Of a stretch of DNA of 64,000 nt, positions 17,044 through 26,732 are shown one piece after another (the first letter of the stretch is position 1; every line of letters begins with the position of its first letter). Position numbers and translations under genes: made by a program. This DNA is from JBHJGO01 sp050331715 (GTDB taxonomy: Bacteria; Cyanobacteriota; Cyanobacteriia; Cyanobacteriales; Microcoleaceae): the NCBI GenBank assembly GCA_050331715.1, contig JBHJGO010000149.1:1-64000 (forward strand). Reading direction: 5' to 3'. The notes below the pieces were generated by a model. It had not been told where the DNA came from. It worked only from the letters and a program-made list of their open reading frames with translations, and ran no database searches.

Positions 17044-17268
17044 GGCCGTCATTGGCAATCAAGGGTTTCTCTGTAGTTTAACAGGATTCCTGCGGAGGGA
17101 AAGCTCAACCAGACTGAAGTGACACAACTTTCTATCCTTAAAGTGCGACTTAAAAATCAATCATTGGAGTGAGGTCGTTGGGCCTCAGCATGTCTGAAAC
17201 TAGAGATAACTTTGGAAGTTTTCTCTATCATTAGCGTGCATTTTTATCATCTGGATTAGGGAAGATCA

Positions 17269-17622
17269 ATGAAAATCTATGTGAAGCGAACTCAGAATAC
17301 TCATTCGTTGTCGTACCTTTGGCAGGTTTTAGGTGACAATGGATGTGAGATTTTTTCGGGAATTTGTGACAGTAGAATCCAAGCCTATGGATTGGCATTA
17401 CAAAACTTGATCACTATTAAAATTTTAGAAAATCAAAGCCCAATCGTTATTATTATCGATGGGTTGGTCAGAATTCAAAATATGGCACACGTGAGCTTGT
17501 TTGGTAATCTACAAGGGTGCATGATTCAACTCGATAGCTATAGAATGCTAGAATTTCAACAGTGGCCTGAAGCTGTGATTGCTGTACTAGACTTATCACA
17601 AGTTTCATGTCTGGGCAGCTAA
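17269..17622 (+). CDS. Hypothetical protein
   Basis: 117 residues, no family recognised. The product opens MKIYVKRTQNTHSLSYLWQV, has a hydrophobic strand-like stretch SPIVIIIDGLVRIQ in the middle and ends LDLSQVSCLGS. There is no signal peptide or membrane span. Isoleucine and leucine content is high, and the sequence around it is AT-richer than the flanking genes. A strong hairpin lies 80 bp past the stop. Confidence 0.55.
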   Translation: MKIYVKRTQNTHSLSYLWQVLGDNGCEIFSGICDSRIQAYGLALQNLITIKILENQSPIVIIIDGLVRIQNMAHVSLFGNLQGCMIQLDSYRMLEFQQWPEAVIAVLDLSQVSCLGS

Positions 17623-17701
17623 TCCATAGACTCTTGCCAACTTTTATTCTAGAAAATCGCTTATTCTGTGAAATCGTTTAAGAATTTTGCTTAAAAACAG
17701 G

Positions 17702-17727
17702 TGAAGGATAGCAATCGCTATCCTTCA
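17702..17727. terminator. Perfect 11-bp hairpin between convergent genes
   Basis: TGAAGGATAGC-AATC-GCTATCCTTCA is a perfect stem with a 4-nt loop. Read leftward it is followed by CCTG and five T. It lies between the stops at 17622 (+) and 17772 (-), so a terminator for the leftward gene, or for both, is likely. Confidence 0.7.
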
Positions 17728-17771
17728 AGTTCCATAATCATAGATTGTCCTCGACTGGGTTCAGGGTTGAT

Positions 17772-18104
17772 CTAGGCAGCGGTCAGGTTTTTCTTGCGCT
17801 GTGCTTCAAGTTGATCAATCTGAGCCTTTAAAGCATTCAGGTCAGTGTGGGTGTGACGCCGATTCGTTTCAGGGTCATAGGCTTCCCATTCTTCGGCAAC
17901 ATCACCATCGTACCAAATGAACCAATCCCGGTAGAGTTCTCCCTCGCTGATATCGGGACACAATGCCAGCCAATCATCTCCACTGTAAGTATCAACAGTT
18001 TGAGCAACTAGATGTAACCACGCTACCGTAACACACTCCTCTACGCGCTTTCTCAATTCAGTTGGCGGATTCATCGCTGAAGAATTGCTTGGGGTGAAAT
18101 CCAT
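17772..18104 (-). CDS. Conserved-type small hypothetical protein
   Basis: 110 residues, or 100 if Met11 (ATG at 18074) is the start. The sequence is acidic, with many aromatic residues (VAWLHLVAQTVDTYSGDDW, then YRDWFIWYDGDVAEEWEAY), and the tail is a short coiled coil (DLNALKAQIDQLEAQRKKN). No catalytic motif or export signal is visible. The dense conserved-looking Trp/Asp core suggests a real cytoplasmic protein; I cannot name a family. Confidence 0.6.
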   Translation of the reverse strand: MDFTPSNSSAMNPPTELRKRVEECVTVAWLHLVAQTVDTYSGDDWLALCPDISEGELYRDWFIWYDGDVAEEWEAYDPETNRRHTHTDLNALKAQIDQLEAQRKKNLTAA

Positions 18105-18383
18105 AATCTTCCCTCTCAGTTAACTGACTTTACTGTACAAAGAACTGTTTATTGGAAGGGTTATTCTTTGTGCCACTCTGTCAAGCAGACATCTCATCGG
18201 CTGAAAAAACGTGGAAAAAGGCTCAAAAATTACGTGCTAGTACGGACAGGCCAATGGACAATTTTAAAATTGGCACATCGACAGGGAAATATCTTAGAAT
18301 TTCTATTGAACAAGATATTTCCCCTGATCAAAAACCTGGAACAAATTCTATCAATTTCAGGTCAGTTGATTCCCGTAAAAGCC

Positions 18384-18707
18384 ATGAAAACTTATCTAAA
18401 AAATCCCGTGAAACTACTGATTTCAATCGGCCTTATTATAGCCTCTTTCAGCTTTTCAACCCAAACCAGTCAAGCCTCTGCCTACGACATTGTTTGCCAG
18501 TTCAAGTACAGGATGGGCGAAGAAGGGGAGGAGAAGTGGGTTCATGAAGATGTAAGTGGAACAACGCGAAGCATCGCTAAGCGTCGCCGCCGAGAAGCGA
18601 TTAAACACTATGAAGCAAAGGCTCAGGAAGCGGGTCTCAACTTTGAAGTCATTTATCTTCGCTGCGAAGACCCCTGGGGTAGCGATGATGGTGGCGACTA
18701 CGATTAA
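18384..18707 (+). CDS. Small secreted hypothetical protein
   Basis: 107 residues from the ATG at 18384, which yields a textbook signal peptide (MKTYLKNPVKLLISIGLIIA, then Ser-rich sequence and a likely cleavage after SQASA). An upstream TTG-started frame adds 72 residues ahead of the signal and is unlikely. The mature part is about 75 residues, with two Cys (DIVCQFKY and YLRCEDPW), a basic RSIAKRRRREAIKHYEAKAQ helix and an acidic C-terminus. The function is unknown. Its stop overlaps the end of the convergent Ycf45-like gene by 4 bp. Confidence 0.65.
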   Translation: MKTYLKNPVKLLISIGLIIASFSFSTQTSQASAYDIVCQFKYRMGEEGEEKWVHEDVSGTTRSIAKRRRREAIKHYEAKAQEAGLNFEVIYLRCEDPWGSDDGGDYD

Positions 18708-20500
18708 GCGGGATAAATTCGTAGACGACGATTGGGTTCTTCGCCGAAGCTATTGGATTTCAGCCGATAATGTTCAACCAATTCATGCTGCATTTTGCGA
18801 ACTTGGGGCGAACGGGGGAGCAACTCTACGGGCTGGCCCTTGGGAATCACAATTTGTTCTACTGCAAGTCGAGCTTCCTCCAGCGCCTCCAACTCATCGG
18901 AGGAACCATTTTGGGAGAATAGGGCCAGATCAGGAATCTCAGGCACATTGGGGTCTTCTAGCTTGAGTAATCGCCGTAATGCCCTGGCTACCTGCGGTGC
19001 GCCACCGGATTTGATGGTGTGAATCGGTACCTGGCGAACTTTAGCCATGTGCTTTAACTTCGATTGATTGCGAACATGGGAACGTAGCGCCAGCACCACA
19101 TCAGCACTGTCAATATCCTTGGTCACCACAACAGGTAAATCCAGGGTGCGGATCACATACTCAATCTGATGGCGAGGAATACCATAGGGATAAATGTGCA
19201 GAGGTAGATCTTCGCCGTTTGGCCCAAACTCCAGGGAACTCGCCCCATTTGGAACAGCCTGTAGCCCCGCAGTCAGGGAGGCGTCTAGAAGTTGCTCAAA
19301 ATACTGTGCCTCAGAGCTTTGTACCTCATCAGCTTGAGTTCTGGAGTATTTCGACTTGGAGGAGGATTCCTGGGGTAGTGGGATCATTTTTCCTGATCCG
19401 CGTAGGCCGTTTACCTCTCCAGACAGGGGCAAAGGGGTAATGATTGAAGGCAGAGACGGAGGCTTGACACCCGGCGGTAAGGCGGTTTCTGTCGGCGATG
19501 GATAGTGCTGCTGAATAATTTCAACCTCACCCGTATCGTTCATGGTGCGTACCTGAGTTAGGGGTCGCAGCCCCCGCAGCAGACTGTCAATTGTGTTGGC
19601 AACGGACTCATGAACTGTCCAGCGATCGCGCTCCAACATTTCAATCGCAATCCCAAACGTAGGTGGAGCTTTGCGTTCTAAAACCGTTTTCTGGGAACCA
19701 CGTCTGCGGGCCTCATCATCCCCCAAGGTTACCGCCTGAATCCCACCAATTAGATCCGCTAGCGTGGGATTTTTCATCAGGTTCTCAATCCGATTACCAT
19801 GGGCGGTTCCAATCAGTTGAACCCCTCGTTCTGCAATAGTTCGCGCGGCTAAAGCTTCCAGTTCTGTACCGATCTCATCAATTACGATAACTTCCGGCAT
19901 ATGGTTCTCTACCGCTTCCACCATCACCTGATGCTGCAATTCTGGACGAGCCACCTGCATCCGCCGGGCGCGACCAATGGCCGGATGGGGAATGTCACCG
20001 TCGCCGGCAATTTCGTTGGAGGTGTCAATGATGACGACCCGTTTCTCCAACTCATCGGCCAAGACCCGAGCAATTTCCCGTAGGGCGGTCGTCTTACCCA
20101 CACCAGGCCGACCCAGCATTAGAATCGATTCGCCCGTTTCCACCAGATCTCGGATCATGCCGATTTTGCCAAATACAGACCGTCCAACCCGGCAGGTGAG
20201 TCCAATGACGCGCCCGGTACGGTTGCGAATTGCGCTAATCCGGTGTAGAGTACGCTCTATCCCGGCTCGATTGTCTCCGCTAAAATCGCCAATTTGCGAG
20301 ATGCACTGATTCAAATCTTCCTCAGAGATCGAAGTTTCAGAGAGATACTCTGCGCCAGAGGGGAAGCGAGCCTCTGGACGACGGCCTAAATCCATGACAA
20401 CTTCAATTAGACTGTCACGCTGAGGATGAACCTCGATTTGCCGTCGAATCTCTTGAGGAATTACCTCCAATAGTTTATTCAGGTCGTCTGTAATCTGCAT
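18704..20500 (-). CDS. Ycf45-like AAA+ ATPase with R3H domain
   Basis: 598 residues from the ATG at 20500; a GTG lies two codons upstream. After an N-terminal region of about 110 residues comes a SpoIIIAA-type ATPase, with Walker A GRPGVGKTTALREIARVLAD, Walker B VIVIDEIGTELEALAARTIA and the sensor GVQLIGTAHGN. A low-complexity linker precedes a middle domain (YPYGIPRHQIEYVIRTLDLP) and a C-terminal R3H-like single-strand nucleic-acid-binding end (MQHELVEHYRLKSNSFGEEP, RRLRIYPA). Homologues are kept in cyanobacteria and red-algal plastids (ycf45). The role is unproven but probably nucleic-acid related. Confidence 0.88.
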   Translation of the reverse strand: MQITDDLNKLLEVIPQEIRRQIEVHPQRDSLIEVVMDLGRRPEARFPSGAEYLSETSISEEDLNQCISQIGDFSGDNRAGIERTLHRISAIRNRTGRVIGLTCRVGRSVFGKIGMIRDLVETGESILMLGRPGVGKTTALREIARVLADELEKRVVIIDTSNEIAGDGDIPHPAIGRARRMQVARPELQHQVMVEAVENHMPEVIVIDEIGTELEALAARTIAERGVQLIGTAHGNRIENLMKNPTLADLIGGIQAVTLGDDEARRRGSQKTVLERKAPPTFGIAIEMLERDRWTVHESVANTIDSLLRGLRPLTQVRTMNDTGEVEIIQQHYPSPTETALPPGVKPPSLPSIITPLPLSGEVNGLRGSGKMIPLPQESSSKSKYSRTQADEVQSSEAQYFEQLLDASLTAGLQAVPNGASSLEFGPNGEDLPLHIYPYGIPRHQIEYVIRTLDLPVVVTKDIDSADVVLALRSHVRNQSKLKHMAKVRQVPIHTIKSGGAPQVARALRRLLKLEDPNVPEIPDLALFSQNGSSDELEALEEARLAVEQIVIPKGQPVELLPRSPQVRKMQHELVEHYRLKSNSFGEEPNRRLRIYPA

Positions 20501-20575
20501 ATTCACAACAGTGACATCATTCCAACCAGATTGCTAGCTTGATAACCGCACCTTCCAGAAATCATGAAGATTCAG

Positions 20576-21784
20576 TCAACTCGCTAGCAAATCACACCCC
20601 TTGATTTGAGAGATGAGAGCATTAGCCAGATCCGTCGCCTGCCACAGCAACTCTGGCTTTGCCTCCAATTGAGTTAATCCAAATTCGATATCAGGATACT
20701 TTGAACTTGATTTAGAAGTCAATTCAATCCCAGGGGAAGAGGTATAATTTAATTCTAGTATTTCTAAAACAGATGACAATAAAGTCCGGGCATAACTGCC
20801 ATAGGCAATCCCTGCAACAGAGCGAGTTACAGAACCCTTTTGAGTGGGGTCGTGGTTTGGTGGTGAAAGCAAACCCAATGCCCTGAGCTTAGAAACTGTG
20901 TAACCATTGGTTCCCCCTGCGAGTTGTACATAACCTGGCAGACCTGCATTCAACACCTTCTGAGCCAGTTTAATTGAAGCGTGGGTGGTTCCCGCACCAA
21001 TATCACCACTCATCGGACGCCCATCCGTTTGCCAAATCAAGTTACAGGGGAGGGGAGACACAATCCTGTACAGTTCCCAGAGATAATCAACTAACCCGAC
21101 TTCATCCGGACAGCTAATCGCGACCAACCGAAGTCGATCAACCCATGGATGCACCCACTTCCAAAGTTGTTTAAAATCATGTACTCTGCCGACCTGAGTA
21201 TGGATCTCAATAGCATCAATCCCCATTTGCAGAATCGTCGGTAAAACGACTGCTGGCGATACAGTGCTGGATCGGGCTTGGATCAACTGAGAAGGACAAA
21301 CGTTAATGCAACGACCGCAACCGTAGCAAAGTTGCTCAATCACGCCAGAGCTTGCCAGGGAAGACTCTGAAAAAGAAATCGCCTTTGTTGGACAGATTGG
21401 CTCACAGGGTCGCCAACAGTCAGTAGGGCAAGCCTCGGGATTAAACACGGCTTTGCGAAAGTGGGGATCTTCTCCATCGTTCACACTCACCATTAACCAG
21501 GGTTGACCCTTAAATCCGAACCCTTTGGCTTGGGCCTGATTTCCCAAGGTCTGAGCAACCTGAATTGCTTCATGGGCTACGGCGATCACAGCTGGATCGG
21601 CTGCCACATCAATGCAATCAGCTCCGGCTAGAGTGTAGGCCAGAGCGAGGCTGCGCACCATCGGCAGATGTTGATAGCTGGCTCCGCAAATTAGCTTAAA
21701 CCAGTTACCAGACTGAAGTGAATGGAGTGGAGTAGCATTCGTTGTCACAAGATTATATCGTGACATAATCTCGGACAAATTCAT
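20576..21784 (-). CDS. ldpA: LdpA, light-dependent-period iron-sulfur protein
   Basis: 402 residues from the ATG at 21784, with a GTG one codon earlier and another ATG at 21766. Typical LdpA segments are WFKLICGASYQHLPMVRSLA and DCIDVAADPAVIAVAHEA, two ferredoxin-like clusters (CPTDCWRPCEPICPTKA and CYGCGRCINVCPSQ), and VQLAGGTNGYTVSKLRALGL. In Synechococcus elongatus LdpA senses the redox state and feeds it into the circadian clock (KaiA/CikA). The gene stands alone, with a 198-bp space to the next gene downstream of its start. Confidence 0.92.
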   Translation of the reverse strand: MNLSEIMSRYNLVTTNATPLHSLQSGNWFKLICGASYQHLPMVRSLALAYTLAGADCIDVAADPAVIAVAHEAIQVAQTLGNQAQAKGFGFKGQPWLMVSVNDGEDPHFRKAVFNPEACPTDCWRPCEPICPTKAISFSESSLASSGVIEQLCYGCGRCINVCPSQLIQARSSTVSPAVVLPTILQMGIDAIEIHTQVGRVHDFKQLWKWVHPWVDRLRLVAISCPDEVGLVDYLWELYRIVSPLPCNLIWQTDGRPMSGDIGAGTTHASIKLAQKVLNAGLPGYVQLAGGTNGYTVSKLRALGLLSPPNHDPTQKGSVTRSVAGIAYGSYARTLLSSVLEILELNYTSSPGIELTSKSSSKYPDIEFGLTQLEAKPELLWQATDLANALISQIKGCDLLAS

Positions 21785-21985
21785 CACTGGATCACAAAAA
21801 AATTCTGATGTTATCCAGCATAAAACTTTAGCAAATCGGGAGCAGTCAGCAAGGAGTACGGTTCAACCCTATCGGTAGCAAAATCAACAGTGGCTACCTC
21901 TAGATTTAGGAGGATTATTAACTTGTGCCGATTCGTGCGACTTAGAGATCAAAAAATGACAAACCTATGACATCATTTAACCCTT

Positions 21986-23449
21986 CTACACGGCTGAATC
22001 CCCTGTAACCGGAAGGAAAACTCGAAACACTGTATTTCCGGGTACACTTTCAAACTCAACTTTTCCTTGATGTTTCTCGACGATTTTTTGCACGATGTCT
22101 AACCCCAGACCACTACCTTCTCCTACGGGTTTGGTGGTGAAAAAAGGCTGGAATATTTTTCCTTGAATTTCAGGTGGAATACCACTTCCCGAATCAGCAA
22201 TCGAAACAACTTGATAGGAGGTTTGTTCACAGGTTTGTTCAAGAATCTGTTCGGTAATGTCTAACTGTAATTTCCCCTGATCCTGCATCGCATGCAGGGC
22301 ATTGTGAACTAGATTAATCCAGACCTGAGTCAGCTCATCGGGATAGCACAAAATAGGTTGTAATGTATCATAATTGCGAATCACTTGAATACCATGCTGT
22401 AGTTGACTGCGATAAAGTTCTAGAACTGTTTCTAGACCATCAACAATTTGAGCAAATTGTTTTTCTCCGCTGTGGCTATAATGGGCATAACTCTTGAGAG
22501 CGAATACTGTTTTTGCTGCCCGTTCAACGGCAACGGTAATGTTTTGACTATTTTTTTGTAGGCAGATCAGGTTGTAGGCTGCCTGTAAGATCCAATTTCG
22601 ATCCGGCGATCGCAGGAATGGCAAAATCGGTTCAATGTCTGCATTGATCTGTATGTCTGCCAGGATTTCTGCTATTTTTCGAGCATCTGGAACCTGTTGG
22701 TTTTCCAGTTGGCTAACTAACTGTCGTTTTAGCTGGCGCTGTTGCTTAGTAGATCGAGGAGTCGCCTGACCGATGGAATGATTCAATAACCAGAGAAAAT
22801 CGCTCTGCTGCTCTGGGGAAAGCCGACTCAGTAAACGGGGTAACCCCTGAAAAAACTCTTGCAATGCCGACTTTGTATTGCTGCTAGAGGCTCGAATCGC
22901 ACCGAGTGGGGTATTAATTTCATGGGCGATACTCGCAACGAGCTGACCTAGGGCCGCCATTTTCTCAGACTGAATCAGTTGATCCTGAGTCGTTTTTAAC
23001 TCAGCCAAAGCCTGAGCCAACTCATTGTTGCGTTGCTGCAAACTGCTCTGAAGCGATTGTTTTTCTAGATGGGTTTCAACGCGAGCTAGTACTTCTTCCG
23101 CCTGGAAAGGCTTTGTGATGTAGTCAATCCCACCCACACTAAATGCTCGAACTTTATCCATCACTTCATGAATAGCACTAATGAAAATAACTGGAATATT
23201 CTGAGTAGTTGTATCAGCTTTCAAGTACTCGCAAACTTCATAGCCATTCATTTCCGGCATTAGAATATCGAGCAAAATTAGATCGGGTGGAGACTCTTTA
23301 ATACCTGCTAAAGCCAGCTTCCCGCTCGGCAAAGCTCGGACTTTATAGCCTCTTTGAGTTAACAAATTGACCAATAATCGCAAATTTGCTGGAGTATCAT
23401 CAATTACTAAAATACTTGCCTTACTCAGCTCAGTGGGTGTCGAATCCAT
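21986..23449 (-). CDS. Response regulator-histidine kinase hybrid (REC-HK)
   Basis: 487 residues. Residues 10-130 are a receiver domain (ILVIDDTPANLRLL, phospho-acceptor in DLILLDILMPEMNGYEVC, IFISA, ITKPF). A coiled coil then leads to the H-box ASIAHEINTPLGAIRASSS with the acceptor His, a helical insert of about 110 residues and an HATPase_c domain (WINLVHNALHAMQ, ADSGSGIPPEIQ, GEGSGLGLDIVQKI). The long insert between H- and N-boxes is common in cyanobacterial kinases of this architecture. It is encoded 32 bp after the hybrid sensor kinase on the same strand, so the two probably form one signalling unit. Confidence 0.92.
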   Translation of the reverse strand: MDSTPTELSKASILVIDDTPANLRLLVNLLTQRGYKVRALPSGKLALAGIKESPPDLILLDILMPEMNGYEVCEYLKADTTTQNIPVIFISAIHEVMDKVRAFSVGGIDYITKPFQAEEVLARVETHLEKQSLQSSLQQRNNELAQALAELKTTQDQLIQSEKMAALGQLVASIAHEINTPLGAIRASSSNTKSALQEFFQGLPRLLSRLSPEQQSDFLWLLNHSIGQATPRSTKQQRQLKRQLVSQLENQQVPDARKIAEILADIQINADIEPILPFLRSPDRNWILQAAYNLICLQKNSQNITVAVERAAKTVFALKSYAHYSHSGEKQFAQIVDGLETVLELYRSQLQHGIQVIRNYDTLQPILCYPDELTQVWINLVHNALHAMQDQGKLQLDITEQILEQTCEQTSYQVVSIADSGSGIPPEIQGKIFQPFFTTKPVGEGSGLGLDIVQKIVEKHQGKVEFESVPGNTVFRVFLPVTGDSAV

Positions 23450-23481
23450 GGATTAATATTCTCCTGAGTCATGCAGCTCAA

Positions 23482-26292
23482 TTACGAGGTCGGGATCACA
23501 TCCAGAATTCGGTCGAAGTCAAATTGATCAGTGTAAAACTTGATTGTATTCGCCAGATCAGGATTACGGTTGTGGATTTGTGCAATTGTGCTAGCAATTG
23601 TTTCTAAATCCCCCTGTTTAAGACCTTGCCCCAGTTGATTGACTAATGGGGTGGGAAGCGATTGAATATCCTGGGTCGTGAGGGTACGGGAGCGATTTGG
23701 ATCGGGCGTTTGAGCAGCAAATTCTTCATAGATAAACTCGATGCCAAGATGCCGCTCTAACATGACGAAGATTTCTGAATGCTTGAACGGCTTACGCACG
23801 AAGTCGTCACATCCAGTGGATAAAATTACTGCCCGTTCCTCTTCTAAAACGCTGGCAGTCAAGGCAATAATGGCAACCGCCTGTCCCTTAATGGTGGATT
23901 TGATTTGCTGAGTGGCTGCATATCCATCCATAATGGGCATTCGCATATCCATCCAGATCAGATGGGGTTTCCACTGCTCCCACCGTTCTACCGCGACCTG
24001 ACCATTTTCAGCTTCCTGGAGTTCAAAGCCTAGAGGATTCAGGAGCTTAATCAAAAGTTGACGATTAATGGGTTTGTCATCAACGATCAGAATCCGGTAA
24101 CGGGGCTGACCCGGAGCGAGGGCAATGACTTGACGTTCAGATTCATGGGATTCTATATCGGCAGCCGAAACAACTTCTGCCTGAATATTAAATTCTAGCG
24201 TTGTCCCTTGACCCAGGACAGAATTAACCTGAATATCTCCTCCCATCAATCGGATAAATTGGCGGCTGATCGGCAGACCCAAGCCTGTACCTTCCTGGGA
24301 TTGACGACCTGCTTCCGCTTGGGCAAAGGTTTCAAATAGTTGATTCTGTTCCTCCAGGGCAATCCCGATTCCCGTATCTACAACGGCAAAATGAAGGATT
24401 CCGGATTCTAGCGGCGGGTATTTAGGCAAATTTGCGTCGGTTGGGTTCAACGCCTGAACTCCGGCACCATTGGGAACTTCTAGCGCCTCAGCCTGATCGA
24501 CCCAGGCTTTCAGGGTAATGTTCCCCGCCGGGGTGAATTTTAGAGCATTATTCAACAGATTAATCAAAACCTGCCGTAGCTTCACCTGATCGGTGCGAAC
24601 GTAACGTGGTAACTGTGTCGCTTTCTCAAATACCAGGTTTAGTTGTTTCTCGTCCGCTTTGAGTTGGAACATGTCCTCCAAATCGTTCAGTAAACGATGT
24701 AGATCAAAGTTGGTTGCATTCAGGGTCACCCGTCCCGCTTCGATTTTGGATAGGTCTAGCACCTGATTGATCAGCGTCAATAGGTGCTCACCGCTGCGAG
24801 TGATGATATTGACATTTTCCTGGTGATCCGGATCTAGGGTTTGGCTGCGGGTTAAGAGCTGAGAAAATCCCAGAATAGCGTTCAACGGCGATCGCAATTC
24901 GTGACTCATATTCGCCAGGAAGGTACTCTTGGCTTCATTCGCCACCTCTGCCCGCTGTTTTGCCTCTGCTAATTCGGCGGTGCGTTCTTCGACCCGATGC
25001 TCCAGAGTTTCAAAGGAATTCTGAAGTTGATGGGCCATCTGGTTAAAGGAATTGGCCAACTGACCCAGTTCATCCCGTCGATTCAAGCTAACGGTTTTGT
25101 CCCATTCCCCCTGGGCAATGTCCTTGGCTGCATTATTGAACTGGAGAATGGGTCGTACTACCCAGCGAGCCGTCAAAATCCCGATTCCAGTAGCGACCGC
25201 CAGGGCTGCTAAACACAGCAGTAATGTTGTGCGAGCATTCTCGTTAATCTGGCCCATGAAATCGGCCTCGGGCACTGCTACCACAATTAACCAATCAATC
25301 CCACGGCCATCCTGGAAGGGTAGGACTTGTACAAACTGCCGCTCCCCATCCAGATCGAAATCAAATTGTTGAGTGGCTTGGATTTGAGCTAAGCTGCCGA
25401 ATTCGTCCAGTAGCGCCTGAGTCGTAGAACGGATTAACGGATCGGTGGCCTCCGCTGCTTGAATTCGTTCAGCTTCCCCATCCTTGACCGTAAAGGGTTG
25501 ATCTAAAACCGAGCTGGCCACCAGTAATCCATCCCGTTCCGTGATGAAAACTTGCCCTGATTCACCAATTTCTAAAGTCCGAAGAAAATCACTCAGGTGA
25601 GAAAGCACAATATCTGTCCCCCAAACCCCCAAGCGTTCACCTGCCGCATCAAAGTAGGGTTCAACGGCTGTAATGCCCAAACGAACCGCCGTATCACTGG
25701 AAAACTGATAAATCGTACTCCAGGTTGGCTCTCCAGCCGCCACCGCTGCTTTGTACCAAGGCCGCTGGCGAGGGTCATAATCTTCGCTGACCCCTACCTG
25801 TTCATCGGTTCGATAGCCCTCCGAATCTAATCGGTAAACTAACTTATCCACTCCGGTATAGATGTCTTTCACTTCAACGGTGAAGGTATTCTCATCCAGT
25901 CGCTCATCCCCAATAAATTTCCCATCCTCTGTTCCAAACTGGATATAGCTTACTGTCTCGAATTCTTGCAGTTGCTGCCAAAAATACCGCTCCATCAGGG
26001 AAAAGTCGTAGGCATTCAAAATCCCCAGCCGCACGGCATCCGCATTAATTTTGTTCACCTTATGGGGGAGTTTCAGGTAGTTATCCAGATACTCATCTGT
26101 TCGTATGGTGACCTCATTCCGTAGTTGTGAGGCGATATCATTAACGGCCTTTTGACCATTGCGAAAAGAGATATAACCCACTAGACCAACGGCTCCCAAC
26201 AGTTGCGCTACGAAGGGAACAATCAAAATGGTACGAAGCGGAATTCTACCGGATAACTGAGCCAGTCTACGGTTGAAGGGCCGAATAAACAT
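23482..26292 (-). CDS. Membrane hybrid sensor histidine kinase (dCache-HAMP-HK-REC)
   Basis: 936 residues from the ATG at 26292, which has AGGA about 10 bp upstream; a GTG at 26325 is the alternative. In order: a membrane span (LRTILIVPFVAQLLGAVGL), a periplasmic double-Cache-type sensor of about 300 residues (YDPRQRPWYKAAVAAGEPTW is the typical Cache signature), a second span (TLLLCLAALAVATGIGILTA), HAMP, H-box FLANMSHELRSPLNAILGF, N-box LINLLNNALKFTPAGN, G-boxes VVDTGIGI and GTGLGLPIS, then a receiver (ILIVDDKPINRQ, WMDMRMPIMDGYAA, RKPF) and a short C-terminal helical region. The ligand is unknown, likely a small extracellular molecule. Confidence 0.93.
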   Translation of the reverse strand: MFIRPFNRRLAQLSGRIPLRTILIVPFVAQLLGAVGLVGYISFRNGQKAVNDIASQLRNEVTIRTDEYLDNYLKLPHKVNKINADAVRLGILNAYDFSLMERYFWQQLQEFETVSYIQFGTEDGKFIGDERLDENTFTVEVKDIYTGVDKLVYRLDSEGYRTDEQVGVSEDYDPRQRPWYKAAVAAGEPTWSTIYQFSSDTAVRLGITAVEPYFDAAGERLGVWGTDIVLSHLSDFLRTLEIGESGQVFITERDGLLVASSVLDQPFTVKDGEAERIQAAEATDPLIRSTTQALLDEFGSLAQIQATQQFDFDLDGERQFVQVLPFQDGRGIDWLIVVAVPEADFMGQINENARTTLLLCLAALAVATGIGILTARWVVRPILQFNNAAKDIAQGEWDKTVSLNRRDELGQLANSFNQMAHQLQNSFETLEHRVEERTAELAEAKQRAEVANEAKSTFLANMSHELRSPLNAILGFSQLLTRSQTLDPDHQENVNIITRSGEHLLTLINQVLDLSKIEAGRVTLNATNFDLHRLLNDLEDMFQLKADEKQLNLVFEKATQLPRYVRTDQVKLRQVLINLLNNALKFTPAGNITLKAWVDQAEALEVPNGAGVQALNPTDANLPKYPPLESGILHFAVVDTGIGIALEEQNQLFETFAQAEAGRQSQEGTGLGLPISRQFIRLMGGDIQVNSVLGQGTTLEFNIQAEVVSAADIESHESERQVIALAPGQPRYRILIVDDKPINRQLLIKLLNPLGFELQEAENGQVAVERWEQWKPHLIWMDMRMPIMDGYAATQQIKSTIKGQAVAIIALTASVLEEERAVILSTGCDDFVRKPFKHSEIFVMLERHLGIEFIYEEFAAQTPDPNRSRTLTTQDIQSLPTPLVNQLGQGLKQGDLETIASTIAQIHNRNPDLANTIKFYTDQFDFDRILDVIPTS

Positions 26293-26732
26293 TCGAGTTT
26301 TCCTAATAAAGCGATTTTCAATCACGTGAGGAATGGATTTTTGGGTTGATGACGTGGTGCGCCACCTGCTCCTATATTCCCTATCAGCATTTCAAATGCT
26401 GCAATGATTCCTGATGACGATAGGTTAGCAACACTCAACCCCGTTGAGTTCTTGACATGGGAAACAGAACAATTTTCCTTGGGACACGGATACCAAGGGT
26501 CTGTGGCTAGAAAACGGGCCGGATCGAATCGGTATTTTATTCTATTCTATTCCAGCCAGAAGTTAAAAATCCGGCACAAAATCATGAAAGAATAACAATT
26601 ATTGCGCCAACTTAACGTTAGCTTAACGCACTGTAAATCGAGTGTTTTGTGGTTAGTTATTAATTATTAAAGGAATCAACTTAAGCGGGAACCCCTATTA
26701 GTTGTTTACAGAGCCAGTAACTAATGACCAAT
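26293..26732. other. 440-bp intergenic region without a supported gene
   Basis: This is the upstream region of the sensor-kinase operon and the downstream end of the peptidoglycan hydrolase gene. A 63-codon open frame at 26404-26595 (+) has no recognisable features. TTATTAATTATTAAA (26656-26670) also occurs, one base shorter, next to the hairpin repeat at 2391, and a TAACTAATGACCAAT run (26718-26732) resembles the TGACTAA heptamer repeated at 61639. Confidence 0.5.

Noticed and set aside
26404..26595. 63-codon frame upstream of the sensor kinase
   Set aside because: No ribosome binding site, no recognisable features, and composition like its non-coding surroundings.
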